Below, one piece after another: positions 1 through 11,039 of a stretch of DNA of 56,620 bases; position 1 is the first letter of the stretch; every line of letters begins with the position of its first letter. This DNA is from an uncultured Eubacteriales bacterium. GTDB taxonomy: Bacteria > Bacillota > Clostridia > Christensenellales > Borkfalkiaceae. The notes beneath the pieces are model-generated. The model ran no database searches. It was not told the DNA's origin and worked only from the letters and a program-made list of their open reading frames with translations. Where the stretch lies: contig CAJLKN010000013.1 in assembly GCA_905207235.1 (NCBI GenBank), positions 1 to 56,620 of the forward strand. Reading direction: 5' to 3'. A program made the translations under genes and the position numbers.

Positions 1-16
1 GGGCGCGTTCGCGCCC
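1..16 (-). terminator. Possible terminator stem of hydA, cut by window edge
   Basis: A 7-bp inverted repeat (GGGCGCG/CGCGCCC with a 2-nt loop) lies 15 bp beyond the hydA stop codon. Any T-tract would fall outside the window, so termination is inferred from position only. Confidence 0.4.
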
Positions 17-30
17 GCCGCTTCACATTT

Positions 31-1746
31 TTAATATTTGGGTCTGTAACAGTAAGTTGTGTGCAGAAGTTTGTGCGCTCTTTCCGAATTGGGCTGACCG
101 AAATATTCCATATAAAGCCTTGTAACGTTTGCGTTTTCGTGCGAACAGCGCACCTCGCTATCCCTGTCGTAGTCGTACAGAGCCTGCGCGCGCAGCGTCT
201 TCAAATCGACGTTGTTGCGCACCTCGTCGTGAACATAGGGCTGACCGCCGCCGTTTATGCATCCGCCCGGGCACGCCATGATTTCGACGAAGGTATAGTT
301 CTTTCTGCCGCTTTTGATATCTTCCAGAACGCGCCTCGCGCATGCGAGACCCGAAGCCACGGCAACTTTTACTTTGGAAACTCCGAGGTCGTATTCCGCC
401 TCCTTGACGCCATCCATGCCGCGCACTTCCTTAAACTCTATGGGCGCGCCCTCGCCGCCGAGCTTGGAAGCCGCCGTCCTTAAAGCCGCCTCCATTACGC
501 CGCCCGTCGCGCCGAATATTGCGCCCGCACCCGACGCTTCGCCGAAGGGATTATCGAACTTGCCTTCTGGCAGGTTGACGAAGTCTATGCCCGCCTCCTT
601 TATCATCTTTGCAAGCTCGCGCGTCGTTATTGCCGCGTCGGTGTATCCGCCCAGCTCCTCGCGCTGAATTTCGTATTTCTTTGCCGTGCAGGGAATTACC
701 GACACGACAAAGAGATTTTCGGGCGCAATGCCCTCCCTCTCGCAGTAATAAGTTTTGAGCACCGCGGAGAACATTTCCTGCGGCGATTTGCACGAGGAAA
801 TATTGGGCAGAAATTCGGGATAGTAATGTTCGCAGAACTTTATCCATCCTGGGCAACAGCTCGTGAACATGGGCAGCGTTCCGCCCGCCTTGACCCTGTC
901 GATAAGCTCGGTCGCTTCCTCCATAATAGTGAGGTCGGCGGTCGTATCCATATTGAAGCACTTTACGTCGCCCAACTGCTTTATAGCCGAAACCATTTTG
1001 CCTTCGGCATTGTAGCCTACGGGCAGACCGAAAGCCTCGCCTATCGTCGCGCGGACGGAGGGCGCGGTGAAGAACACGACCTTCTTTTCGGGGTCGACTA
1101 TCGCTCCCCAGACGTCGGCGACGGCGCTCTTTTCGTAGAGCGCGCCTACGGGGCAGGCGACGACGCACTGACCGCAGTTTACGCAGGGCGTGAATGCGAG
1201 AGATATGTCGAAGGGCGAACCTATTACCTTGGCATAGCCCCTGTTCTTTGGTCCTATCGCGCCTATCGTCTGTTTTTCGCAGGCGGCGACGCACCTCGTG
1301 CAGAGTATGCACTTAGAATTGTCGCGCACGACCGAAGCCGACAAGTCGTCTATGGGCTTCAGGTCGTGGTCGGTGCCGAATTTATCTTCTTCGGCGTTGT
1401 ATTCGAGCGCGAGCTTCTGCAATTCGCAGTTCATGGAGCGAACGCAGGAGAGGCACTTCTTTTTATGGGTGGAAAGTATGAGTTCGAGCGTCGTCTTGCG
1501 CGATTTTCTGACGCGCGGAGTATTTGTGCGCACTTCCATGCCCTCGGCGACGGGATATACGCACGCGGCGACGAGCCCCTTTGCGCCCGTCGCTTCAACA
1601 AGGCACATTCTGCACGAACCGACGCACTGCACGTCTTTGAGATAGCAGAGGGTGGGTATGCGGATGTTTGCCGCCTTGGCAGCCTGCAAAATAGTCGAAC
1701 CTTCGGGCACGCTCACGGCGATGCCGTTAATTTTAAGATTTACCAT
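31..1746 (-). CDS. hydA: [FeFe] hydrogenase catalytic subunit HydA
   Basis: Catalytic subunit of a trimeric, probably electron-bifurcating [FeFe] hydrogenase that makes or uses H2 in the cytoplasm. Visible in order: [2Fe-2S] domain (Cys34, 45, 48, 62), His-Cys3 [4Fe-4S] site (His93, Cys97, 100, 106), two ferredoxin clusters (Cys145/148/151/155 and 187/190/193/197), then the H-cluster domain with TSCCPGW (Cys296-297), IPCTAKK (Cys352) and ACPGGC (Cys491, 495). 571 residues is normal for the family. Start ATG has a strong GGAGGGGG ribosome site. It is the last gene of hydCBA, 12 bp after hydB. Odd: the usually conserved Met before PC of motif L2 is Ile350. Confidence 0.95.
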   Translation of the reverse strand: MVNLKINGIAVSVPEGSTILQAAKAANIRIPTLCYLKDVQCVGSCRMCLVEATGAKGLVAACVYPVAEGMEVRTNTPRVRKSRKTTLELILSTHKKKCLSCVRSMNCELQKLALEYNAEEDKFGTDHDLKPIDDLSASVVRDNSKCILCTRCVAACEKQTIGAIGPKNRGYAKVIGSPFDISLAFTPCVNCGQCVVACPVGALYEKSAVADVWGAIVDPEKKVVFFTAPSVRATIGEAFGLPVGYNAEGKMVSAIKQLGDVKCFNMDTTADLTIMEEATELIDRVKAGGTLPMFTSCCPGWIKFCEHYYPEFLPNISSCKSPQEMFSAVLKTYYCEREGIAPENLFVVSVIPCTAKKYEIQREELGGYTDAAITTRELAKMIKEAGIDFVNLPEGKFDNPFGEASGAGAIFGATGGVMEAALRTAASKLGGEGAPIEFKEVRGMDGVKEAEYDLGVSKVKVAVASGLACARRVLEDIKSGRKNYTFVEIMACPGGCINGGGQPYVHDEVRNNVDLKTLRAQALYDYDRDSEVRCSHENANVTRLYMEYFGQPNSERAHKLLHTTYCYRPKY

Positions 1747-1758
1747 AATCCCCCTCCG

Positions 1759-3651
<1,893 letters not shown>

Positions 3652-3663
3652 AGCTTCCCTCCC

Positions 3664-4152
3664 TTAGTCCTTTATGTATTTATCGAGCACTTTATTTATG
3701 TCAGCTTCGGTAAGCCTGCCGTAAACTTCGCCGTCGATAATAATTACGGGCGCAAGTCCGCACGCGCCAACGCAGCGACAGCTGTCTATGGAAAATTTTC
3801 TGTCGGGCGTGCACTGACCGCACGTTATGTGCAGTTCGTGTTCGAGGGCGGAAAGAAGTTTATCCGCTCCCTTTACATAGCACGCCGTGCCAAGGCAGAC
3901 GGATATTTTGTGCTTGCCCTTGGGGTTGAGGCTGAACTGCGAATAAAAGGTAGCCACGCCGTAAACTTCCGCCAGAGGTATGCAAAGCTCCTCGGCTATG
4001 AGCGATTGCACTTCAACGGGCAGATAACCGTAAATATCCTGCGCGGCATGAAGCACGGGCATGAGACAGCCGCGTTCGCCGCGGTGCTCCTCTATTACCT
4101 TTTTGAGAGCGGCTTCCTGCTCGCTCGTTCCCTCGAAGGTGGTTGTCGTCAT
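3664..4152 (-). CDS. hydC: Hydrogenase HydC, NuoE-like [2Fe-2S] subunit
   Basis: NuoE/24-kDa-type thioredoxin-fold [2Fe-2S] protein, first gene of hydCBA. The four ligands are visible as CLGTAC and CRCVGAC. I chose the ATG at 4152 (162 aa) because AGGAG lies just upstream and residues from a longer reading frame do not resemble the family. The N-terminal helical bundle (about residues 10-70) is typical of NuoE. The subunit passes electrons between HydB and the rest of the complex. A sigma-A promoter lies about 70 bp upstream. Confidence 0.92.
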   Translation of the reverse strand: MTTTTFEGTSEQEAALKKVIEEHRGERGCLMPVLHAAQDIYGYLPVEVQSLIAEELCIPLAEVYGVATFYSQFSLNPKGKHKISVCLGTACYVKGADKLLSALEHELHITCGQCTPDRKFSIDSCRCVGACGLAPVIIIDGEVYGRLTEADINKVLDKYIKD

Positions 4153-4222
4153 CTTTTCACTCCTACATATTTTTTGCGCCCGTAGGGCGTATATCGATAA
4201 AAAAATATCAATAACAATCGAC

Positions 4223-4251
4223 ATTATAACATATATGTAATTTTATGGCAA
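4223..4251 (-). promoter_or_regulatory. Predicted sigma-A promoter of hydCBA
   Basis: Minus-strand TTGCCA (4246-4251), 17-bp spacer, TATAAT (4223-4228). A TTGTTA half-site follows the -10 region but has no second arm, so I do not call a Rex operator here. Confidence 0.7.
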
Positions 4252-4347
4252 CCGATTGAGGGCATGCAACGGCAAAAAACGACCACATTCGCCATATAAA
4301 CCTTTTTTTCTCGATCTGCCGAACGGAATATGTAAATAAATTATGAA

Positions 4348-4378
4348 GGCGCGCCGACGGAAATTCCGTCGGCGCGCC
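4348..4378 (-). terminator. Stem-loop after the ABC exporter operon
   Basis: A perfect 15-bp inverted repeat with a 1-nt centre, 24 bp beyond the stop codon of the last exporter gene. The T-tract is poor on both strands. Probably a terminator or 3' end protector; it also separates this operon from the hydCBA promoter. Confidence 0.55.
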
Positions 4379-4402
4379 ATAAAATATCTGCAACATGAAA
4401 TA

Positions 4403-6202
4403 TCAGTAACTTTCGAATTGCGAACGGTAAAGTTTGTAATAAGCGCCCCGCTTTGCCATAAGCGCGTCGTGCGTGCCCTGCTCGACGACGTCGCCCTTTT
4501 CCATAACGAGAATTTTATCCGCATTGCGTATGGTTGACAGCCTGTGGGCTATTACGAAGCACGTTCTGCCCTGCATTAAAGTCGTCATTGCCTGCTGAAT
4601 TATGTGCTCGGTGCGGGTATCGACGTTGGAAGTCGCCTCGTCGAGGATGAGCATGGGGCTGTCCATGAGCATGGCTCGGGCTATGGTCAAAAGCTGTTTC
4701 TGTCCCTTGGAAATATTGACAGCGCTGTCGGAAAGGTATGTGTCGTAACCCTGCGGCAGTTTGGTTATGAAGGAGTGAATTTTGGCGGCTTTGCACACTC
4801 TTTCCACCTCTTCGCGCGTCGCGCCCTCCTTGCCGTAGGCGATATTTTCATAAACCGTGCCCGCAAACAGCCAGGTATCCTGCAAAACCATCGTAAAACA
4901 GCCGCGCAGCCCCGAACGCGTCAACGTCATTATGTCCTTGCCGTCTATGCTGATAGTGCCTCTGTCGGGGTCGTAGAAGCGCATTAAAAGATTGATAATG
5001 GTTGTCTTTCCCGCGCCCGTTCGCCCGACGACGGCTATTATGTTGCCATTTTTAGCCGAAAGCGAGAAGTCGTGAATTATCTCTTTGCCCTTTACGTAAC
5101 TGAAAGCGAGGTGGCTTATTTCCACGTTGCCCTGAACGTTTTCAGGCTCAACTGCGCCCTCTGCGTCGGGCTTTTCGGGCTGCTCTTCGAGGACGCGGAA
5201 CACTCTTTCCGCCGCCGCCAGAGCCGACTGGAATTCGCCGAAGACGTTGGCTATTTCGTTTATGGGACCCGAGAACTTGCGCGAATAGAGCACGAACGAG
5301 GAAATCTGACCGACGGTAACGCCGCCGAACGAATACATATACATGAGCGCGCCGAACACCGATATCAGCGTGAGCGCAATGTTGTTCATAAAGTTGGACG
5401 TCGGTCCCGTTATAGTAGAAAGATATTCGGCATTGGCATAGGCGCGTATCGCCTCGTCATTCTTCTTTTCGAAAGCGTCTATGACAACCTGTTCGCAGTC
5501 GTAAGCCTTTGTCGTCTTCTGACCGGAAATCATCTCCTCGACGAAGCCGTTGAGCTCGCCCAGCTTTGCGCTGCGTTTGCGGAAGAGCGGATGAACTTTC
5601 TTGGCGAGATAGCGCGTTATGAATATTGATATAGGTATTGTAACGACGAAAACAAGCACCAGAAGGGGCGCAATGGTCAGCATCATAACGAGCGAGCCGA
5701 CAATCATTACAAAGCTGTTCAGAACGAGCACGACGTCGTTTGCGAGGGACTCGCCGACCGTGTCTATATCGTAAGAGAGCACTGATATAATATCGCCCGC
5801 CTGACGGCTGTCGAAGTAGCTTACGGGCAGGGATATCAGCTTTTCAAAGGTATCGTTGCGCATTTTGCGCACCATGAGCCTCGCCACGTAAGCTATGCCT
5901 ATCGTCGAGAGATAGTTTATGACGCCCGACAGGACATATATGCCCGCGAGCAGCGCGCAGTAATAGTAAATGCGCGACATATCCGTTGTGCCGTCAATGC
6001 GTATGAGGTCTATAGCTTCGCCGCTTATTCTCGGTCCGACGAGGGAAAGTACGCCCGCAACTATGTTCGCTGTAAACACGAGAATGAACAGCGGAAGCCA
6101 GGGTTTGAGGTATTTGAAGAGGTTTACTATAACGTACTTCGTATCTACCTTGCGCCTGCCGATGTTGCGCGTATCCGAAATATGCATTCTGGGTTCTTTC
6201 AT
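4403..6202 (-). CDS. ABC exporter half-transporter, consensus-site partner
   Basis: Half-size exporter: six membrane segments (roughly residues 30-310) followed by a nucleotide-binding domain. Walker A is GRTGAGKTT, Walker B LILDEATSNVD with the catalytic Glu, and the switch His is present (IAHRLST). The signature is the non-canonical ISKGQ instead of LSGGQ. The partner upstream has the mirror-image defects, so the two form a heterodimer with one active and one degenerate ATP site, as in BmrCD or TM287/288. The start at 6202 is supported by a ATGA overlap with the upstream gene and a GGGGGAGG site; a longer frame reads through upstream coding sequence. Substrate (drug, lipid or peptide) cannot be told. 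Confidence 0.88.
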   Translation of the reverse strand: MKEPRMHISDTRNIGRRKVDTKYVIVNLFKYLKPWLPLFILVFTANIVAGVLSLVGPRISGEAIDLIRIDGTTDMSRIYYYCALLAGIYVLSGVINYLSTIGIAYVARLMVRKMRNDTFEKLISLPVSYFDSRQAGDIISVLSYDIDTVGESLANDVVLVLNSFVMIVGSLVMMLTIAPLLVLVFVVTIPISIFITRYLAKKVHPLFRKRSAKLGELNGFVEEMISGQKTTKAYDCEQVVIDAFEKKNDEAIRAYANAEYLSTITGPTSNFMNNIALTLISVFGALMYMYSFGGVTVGQISSFVLYSRKFSGPINEIANVFGEFQSALAAAERVFRVLEEQPEKPDAEGAVEPENVQGNVEISHLAFSYVKGKEIIHDFSLSAKNGNIIAVVGRTGAGKTTIINLLMRFYDPDRGTISIDGKDIMTLTRSGLRGCFTMVLQDTWLFAGTVYENIAYGKEGATREEVERVCKAAKIHSFITKLPQGYDTYLSDSAVNISKGQKQLLTIARAMLMDSPMLILDEATSNVDTRTEHIIQQAMTTLMQGRTCFVIAHRLSTIRNADKILVMEKGDVVEQGTHDALMAKRGAYYKLYRSQFESY

Positions 6203-7893
6203 ACGTCCTCCCCCATCTGCGAACGGTAAATAAGGCGGTATTCTTCGCAACTGTTCATGAGCTCGGCGTGAGTGCCGTAGCCTATCTGCCTGCCGTCGTC
6301 CAGCACGAGGATGTCGTCAGCATTCATTACCGAGCTGACGCGCTGGGCTATTATTATCTTTGTAGTGTCGGGATATTGAGTGGCTATCGCCTTGCGCATA
6401 GCCGCGTCCGTTTCGTAATCGAGGGCGGAAGAGCTGTCGTCGAGCACTAAAATCTGCGGATTGCCCGCGAGCGCGCGGGCGACGGTCAGACGCTGCTTCT
6501 GTCCGCCCGAAAGGTTGGCGGCTTTCTGCGCGAGATTGTATTCCAGCCCGCCATCGAGCCCGTAGACGAACTGCGCCTGCGCGCACTCTATCGCCTTTTG
6601 AATGTCGCAGTCTGCGAGATTTCTGCCGTAATCTATATTTTCTTTTACGGAGGCAGCCATCAGAAAGTCGTTCTGGAAAGCCACGCCGAACTTCGCCCTG
6701 AGATTTTCGGGCGGGAGTGAACGGACGTCTCTGCCGTCTATGTAAACCGCGCCCGAGCGCACGTCGTAAAAGCGCATCATAAGGTTGATTACCGTCGTCT
6801 TGCCGCTGCCCGTCGCGCCTATTATGCCCAGAGTTTTCCCCTTGCCTACGGCAAAATTTATGCCCGTCAGATTGTCCTCTTTGCCGTTGTAAGAAAACGA
6901 GACGTCCCTGAACCTGACCATATATCCGCCGTCGTCCTCGGGCATTTCCTCCACCGACTGCTTTTCGTCCATTTCGAGAACCTTTTCAATTCTGTCCGCC
7001 GAAGCTATTCCGCGCGAGAGCACGACAAAGATTTTGGAAAGTCCGAGCATGGCGTTGAGAATTATCGTAAAATAGGACAAAAAGGCGAGCACGACGCCCG
7101 CGCCGCTGGACATCAGCGCGCCGACGACTATTACCGCAACCAGTCCGAGGTTGAGTATTAAAGTTGCCAGAGGGTTGGTAAGCGACATTATCTTGTTCGC
7201 CCTGAGCTCGGTGCGGGCGAGGCGATCGCTCACCTCGTGGAATTTGCGCGTTTCGTATTCTTCCTTGGAGAGCGCCTTTACCACCCTTACGCCCGAAATA
7301 TTTTCCTGCATGGCGCGCACCATGTCGTCGCCGCTCTTTTGCAGATTGAAATAGCAAGGTATGCTCTGCCTCGTTATTATAACGATGGCGACTATGACGA
7401 AGGGAACGCACGCCAAAAGCACGAGCGCAAGTTTCCAGTCGATTATGAACGTAAGTATTATGCCGCCTATAAGAAGTATGGGCGCCCTTATTCCCAGCCT
7501 TAAAGAGCGCGCAACCATCTGGTTGACGTAGTAGCTGTCCGACGTCAGTCTTGAAACGAGGGACGGCACGGTTATTTCATCGACCTGACCGCTCTTAAGA
7601 TAGGAAGTTTTTGCAAAGAGGTCGTACCTTAAATCGTGCGTCATGTTGGCGGCGGCTTTTACCGAAAGTCTGTTTGCGAGTATGTTGCCGAACATCGCCA
7701 CGAGCGAGCAGACGAGCATTGCAAGCCCCATCCACAGCACCATATTCAAATCGCCTGCTGGCACGATATCGTCGATGATATATTCGAGAAGCAGAGGCAA
7801 AAAAAGTTCGGCAATAGAACCCACGAACTTTACCATAAGTCCCTGGATTGCCGTTGCCGAATAAGGTTTGAGATAGACGAGCGTCTTTTTCAT
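6199..7893 (-). CDS. ABC exporter half-transporter, degenerate-site partner
   Basis: 564-residue half-exporter with an N-terminal six-helix membrane domain and a C-terminal ATPase. Walker A is GATGSGKTT and the signature is canonical LSGGQKQR, but Walker B ends LVLDDSSSALD, with Asp where the catalytic Glu belongs, and the switch His is Gln (IAQRVSS). These substitutions mark the degenerate site of a heterodimeric exporter; the downstream gene supplies the intact catalytic residues. The stop codon overlaps the partner's start by 4 bp. It follows a histidine kinase by about 50 bp, suggesting that the exporter is controlled by, or signals to, the two-component system. Confidence 0.88.
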   Translation of the reverse strand: MKKTLVYLKPYSATAIQGLMVKFVGSIAELFLPLLLEYIIDDIVPAGDLNMVLWMGLAMLVCSLVAMFGNILANRLSVKAAANMTHDLRYDLFAKTSYLKSGQVDEITVPSLVSRLTSDSYYVNQMVARSLRLGIRAPILLIGGIILTFIIDWKLALVLLACVPFVIVAIVIITRQSIPCYFNLQKSGDDMVRAMQENISGVRVVKALSKEEYETRKFHEVSDRLARTELRANKIMSLTNPLATLILNLGLVAVIVVGALMSSGAGVVLAFLSYFTIILNAMLGLSKIFVVLSRGIASADRIEKVLEMDEKQSVEEMPEDDGGYMVRFRDVSFSYNGKEDNLTGINFAVGKGKTLGIIGATGSGKTTVINLMMRFYDVRSGAVYIDGRDVRSLPPENLRAKFGVAFQNDFLMAASVKENIDYGRNLADCDIQKAIECAQAQFVYGLDGGLEYNLAQKAANLSGGQKQRLTVARALAGNPQILVLDDSSSALDYETDAAMRKAIATQYPDTTKIIIAQRVSSVMNADDILVLDDGRQIGYGTHAELMNSCEEYRLIYRSQMGEDV

Positions 7894-7942
7894 CTATATG
7901 CCTCCGCGCGCGTCCGCCCGCACGCGCCGAAAAAGGGTTTTA

Positions 7943-8971
7943 TCAGAGTTTTACCGTAAACACCGAACCCTTGCCCACTTCGCTTGTTGCAGTTATTTCC
8001 CCGCCCGAAAGCTCGCATATGCGCTTGCATATGGCAAGCCCCAGACCGTTGCCCGTTCCCGCAGATACCTGATAGTATTTTTCGAAAATCTTCGGTATTG
8101 CCTCCTGCGGGATGCCTATGCCCGTATCGCTCACCGAGGCGACTATGCGTCCGCCCTCGCGTTTGAGGGAAACGCATATCTTTCCGCCCTCGGGCGTATA
8201 TTTTACCGCGTTGGACAAAAGATTGAGCCAGACCTGTTTTAAAAGATTTTCGTCGCCCGTATAGGTTACGCGGGCGAGTGAGGAACTTATTTCTATATTC
8301 TTCTTCTCCCACTGACGTTGAAGGAGGATTATGCAGTCCTTTATCTGAACGTCGAGGCGGAATTTTTTGCTCTCGCCGGGAAGTTGCTGATTTTCTATCT
8401 TGGAGAGCGCGAGCATGCTTTCCGCAAGGCGCGAAAGCCTGTCTGACTCGTCGGCTATTATCTTTAAAATTTCGCGCCGTTCGTCTTCGCTCACGCCGCC
8501 TTCGAGGAGCAGATTTGCAAAGCCGTTTATCGAGGCTATGGGCGTCTTGAACTCGTGCGAGAAATCGTGCACGAAATCTTCGCGCAAAGCCTTTACGCTT
8601 TTTAGCTCTTCCGTCATTTTGTTGAAATTTTCATACACGGAGTTGAAACCGTCCAGCCTTTTATAAGGTATCTTTGCGTTATAGTCGCCGCCTGCAACCT
8701 TATTGAGCGCGTCTATCAGCGTTTTTGAAGTCTGCAAGGTGCGGTGATTGAGGTATATTACGCCGCATGTTATGATGACGGCTATCGCGGGAATGACGTA
8801 CAGCGTTATGAGCGAACCGTCGGTTACTATTATATTCTTCGAGCCGAGGGTCTGAATAATATACACTACTATCTCGCCCACGGTGAGCGCGAGTATGAAG
8901 CTGAGCGCCGCTATTATTATGCCGTGAACGGGCAGGGTGCGCTTTTTGTTTTTATCTTTCTTTCCGCTCAT
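7943..8971 (-). CDS. Sensor histidine kinase
   Basis: Membrane histidine kinase. Two hydrophobic segments (about residues 15-40 and 52-74) flank a very short outside loop, followed by a HAMP-like linker, a HisKA domain with phospho-acceptor His139 in FSHEFKTP, and an ATPase domain with N-box, DTGIGIP and GNGLGLAI. The tiny extracellular loop argues for intramembrane sensing or sensing through a partner, as in BceS-type kinases that watch an ABC transporter; this is inference. Its ATG overlaps the response-regulator stop (ATGA). Confidence 0.9.
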   Translation of the reverse strand: MSGKKDKNKKRTLPVHGIIIAALSFILALTVGEIVVYIIQTLGSKNIIVTDGSLITLYVIPAIAVIITCGVIYLNHRTLQTSKTLIDALNKVAGGDYNAKIPYKRLDGFNSVYENFNKMTEELKSVKALREDFVHDFSHEFKTPIASINGFANLLLEGGVSEDERREILKIIADESDRLSRLAESMLALSKIENQQLPGESKKFRLDVQIKDCIILLQRQWEKKNIEISSSLARVTYTGDENLLKQVWLNLLSNAVKYTPEGGKICVSLKREGGRIVASVSDTGIGIPQEAIPKIFEKYYQVSAGTGNGLGLAICKRICELSGGEITATSEVGKGSVFTVKL

Positions 8972-9639
8972 TTTTTTATTACCGCCTTATACCCCACGCC
9001 GCGGATGGTGGTTATTTCGAATTCGGGAAAATTTTCGAATTTGTTGCGCAATCTGTTGATGTGAGTGCGCACGGTGTATTCGTCGCTTTCGGAGGAATAC
9101 CCCCAAACGCTGTCGAGGATGTTTTCCTTGGTGAAAATTTTTCCCGGATAGGACAAAAGAAGATACAAAAGCTGAAATTCCTTTGTGGGCAGCTCATACG
9201 AAACGTCGCCCCTCGTAACAGTGAACGACTGCTTATCGACGACCACGTCGCCAATGGTTATGCGCCCCTCGTTCGCTATTTTGCTGCGCCTTAAAAGGGC
9301 GTCTATGCGCCAGGTGAGCTCCTCGAAATTGACGGGCTTTGTAAGGTAATCGTCCGTGCCCGCCGCAAACCCCCTGCCTTTATCGTTTATGGCGTCCTTG
9401 GCTGTGAGCATTATTACGGGCGTTACGCTGCCCGTCGAACGCAGGTTTTCAACAAGGGTGTAACCGTCCATTACGGGCATCATTATGTCCGTAATAATTA
9501 GGTCTATACCCCCCTCTTCGTATTTTTTGAGCGCCTCGGCGCCGTCCGTAACGGCGACTACGTCGTATTTGTTTTTGAGCCGCAACGTCATGAGCATTCT
9601 CAGATTGACGTCGTCTTCGGCTATGAGAATTTTTGCCAT
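8968..9639 (-). CDS. OmpR-family response regulator
   Basis: Receiver domain with acidic pocket (Glu8, Asp9, Asp10), phospho-acceptor Asp51 (LIITDIMMPVMDG) and conserved Lys in LTAKD, followed by a winged-helix DNA-binding domain (about residues 125-222, ending TIRGVGYKA). 223 residues is standard. First gene of a four-gene operon (regulator, kinase, two ABC half-exporters). Start ATG has AAGGCGG upstream. Cognate operators could not be identified. Confidence 0.92.
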   Translation of the reverse strand: MAKILIAEDDVNLRMLMTLRLKNKYDVVAVTDGAEALKKYEEGGIDLIITDIMMPVMDGYTLVENLRSTGSVTPVIMLTAKDAINDKGRGFAAGTDDYLTKPVNFEELTWRIDALLRRSKIANEGRITIGDVVVDKQSFTVTRGDVSYELPTKEFQLLYLLLSYPGKIFTKENILDSVWGYSSESDEYTVRTHINRLRNKFENFPEFEITTIRGVGYKAVIKK

Positions 9640-9701
9640 AAAATCCGCCTTATGCAGGCACTGAAAACCTCAAGCCTGCTTAGTTGAGTATATAATATTT
9701 T

Positions 9702-9730
9702 TTGGAAAAAATCAACAGATAGTTTATAAT
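9702..9730 (+). promoter_or_regulatory. Predicted promoter of the GT4 glycosyltransferase
   Basis: TTGGAA (9702-9707), 17 bp, TATAAT (9725-9730), leaving a leader of about 40 nt. The same 137-bp gap must carry the divergent promoter of the response-regulator operon, for which I see only weak candidates. Confidence 0.6.
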
Positions 9731-9776
9731 CAATTTACTTTTGTCATTTAGTATTAGCTTTACAAAGGGTATTATA

Positions 9777-10937
9777 ATGGTTATTGCGATAGTTATAGAC
9801 TTAATCGACAACAAAACAAACGGCTCCGTAATTACGGCGCTGCGCTTTACGGAAGGACTTCGCGCCCGCGGGCACGAAGTGCGCCTTGTCGCAATCGGCG
9901 CGGACGGACCCGACGACTGCCCCGTTAAGGAACGCTATGTCCCCGTCCTTACGGAAGTTTCTGCCCTCAACCAGATAAAATTCGGAAAATTTGATAAAAA
10001 ACGCATAAAGAAGGCATTCGAGGGCGTTGACCTCGTGCATTTCATATTCCCCTTCAAGCTCGAAAAGAAATGCAAGCAGCTCGCCGACGAAATGGGCATT
10101 CCCACCACCGCCGCTTTCCACGTTCAGCCCGAAAACGTTTCGTACAACGCGCACCTGAGCTGGTGCAAGCCCTTCAATAAACTCGTCTATTTTTATTTCA
10201 GACAGACGTTTTATAAAAAGTTCAACCGCGTTCACTGCCCTTCGGCATTCATTGCGCAACAGCTCGCCATGCACGGATACAAAAACGAGCTTTACGTAAT
10301 ATCCAACGGATACGACCCCGCTTTCGTTCCGCCCGAGGCGAAGAAAAAGAACGACAAGTTCGAAATTATAATGACGGGCAGGCTTGCGCCCGAAAAGAAC
10401 CAGCAGGTCATAATCAAAGCCATTGCGCTCTCTGCGCACCGCGAGGATATACACCTCACCCTGCTCGGCAACGGACCGAGAAAGTCCGCCCTTACCAAAC
10501 TTGCCGAAAAGCTTGGAGTTGACGTATCGTTTGATTTCCTCAAAAAGGAAGACCTTATCAGAAAGTTGCAGAGCGGCGACCTTTACGTTCATGCCGCTTC
10601 GGTCGAAATAGAAGCCATTGCCGCTTTGGAGGCGATTGCATGCGGACTTGTGCCCGTCATAGCCGACAGCGCGGCTTCGGCAACGCCGCAGTTTGCGCTC
10701 GACGAGCGTTCGCTGTTCAAGGACAACAACGAATTTTCCCTTGCAGAAAAGATAGATTACTGGTATGAACGCAACTCCGAACGCGAAGTTATGGGAAAGG
10801 TTTATGCCGAGTCGGCAAAAAAATACAGCCTTGAAATTTCGCTCGAAAAGGCTGAAAGGATGTTTGCAGACGAAATACGGGACCCACGCATAGACGGGAA
10901 CATTAAACTCGTTCCCGTAGCTCAGGGCGAAAACTGA
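9777..10937 (+). CDS. GT4-family glycosyltransferase
   Basis: GT-B fold glycosyltransferase of family 4. The N-terminal half has a Rossmann start (IVIDLIDNKTNGSV) and the C-terminal half the nucleotide-sugar site (ISNGYD, MTGRLAPEKNQ, LTLLGNGPRKS, and the EX7E-like EIEAIAALEAIACG). Resembles diacylglycerol glucosyltransferases and cell-envelope mannosyltransferases of Firmicutes, but acceptor and donor cannot be fixed by reading. I chose the ATG at 9777 (386 aa), with AAAGGG upstream, over a TTG at 9741. Stands alone between a divergent regulator and a convergent transporter. Confidence 0.85.
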   Translation: MVIAIVIDLIDNKTNGSVITALRFTEGLRARGHEVRLVAIGADGPDDCPVKERYVPVLTEVSALNQIKFGKFDKKRIKKAFEGVDLVHFIFPFKLEKKCKQLADEMGIPTTAAFHVQPENVSYNAHLSWCKPFNKLVYFYFRQTFYKKFNRVHCPSAFIAQQLAMHGYKNELYVISNGYDPAFVPPEAKKKNDKFEIIMTGRLAPEKNQQVIIKAIALSAHREDIHLTLLGNGPRKSALTKLAEKLGVDVSFDFLKKEDLIRKLQSGDLYVHAASVEIEAIAALEAIACGLVPVIADSAASATPQFALDERSLFKDNNEFSLAEKIDYWYERNSEREVMGKVYAESAKKYSLEISLEKAERMFADEIRDPRIDGNIKLVPVAQGEN

Positions 10938-10957
10938 AAATAAAGCAAATAATTTAT

Positions 10958-10992
10958 GCGGCGCGCGTAGTTTTACGCGCGCCGCTTTTTTT
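10958..10992 (+). terminator. Rho-independent terminator of the GT4 gene
   Basis: A 12-bp G+C-rich stem with a GTTT loop followed by seven T residues, 20 bp after the stop codon. It may work in both directions for the convergent NSS transporter. Confidence 0.85.
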
Positions 10993-11039
10993 ATAAATAG
11001 CCACCGTGTACAAATAGCCGCCTGCGGCGGTAATGTTTT

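Noticed and set aside
4195..4220. Rex operator at the hydCBA promoter
   Set aside because: Only a TTGTTA half-site is present below the -10; the second arm TTAACAA is missing.
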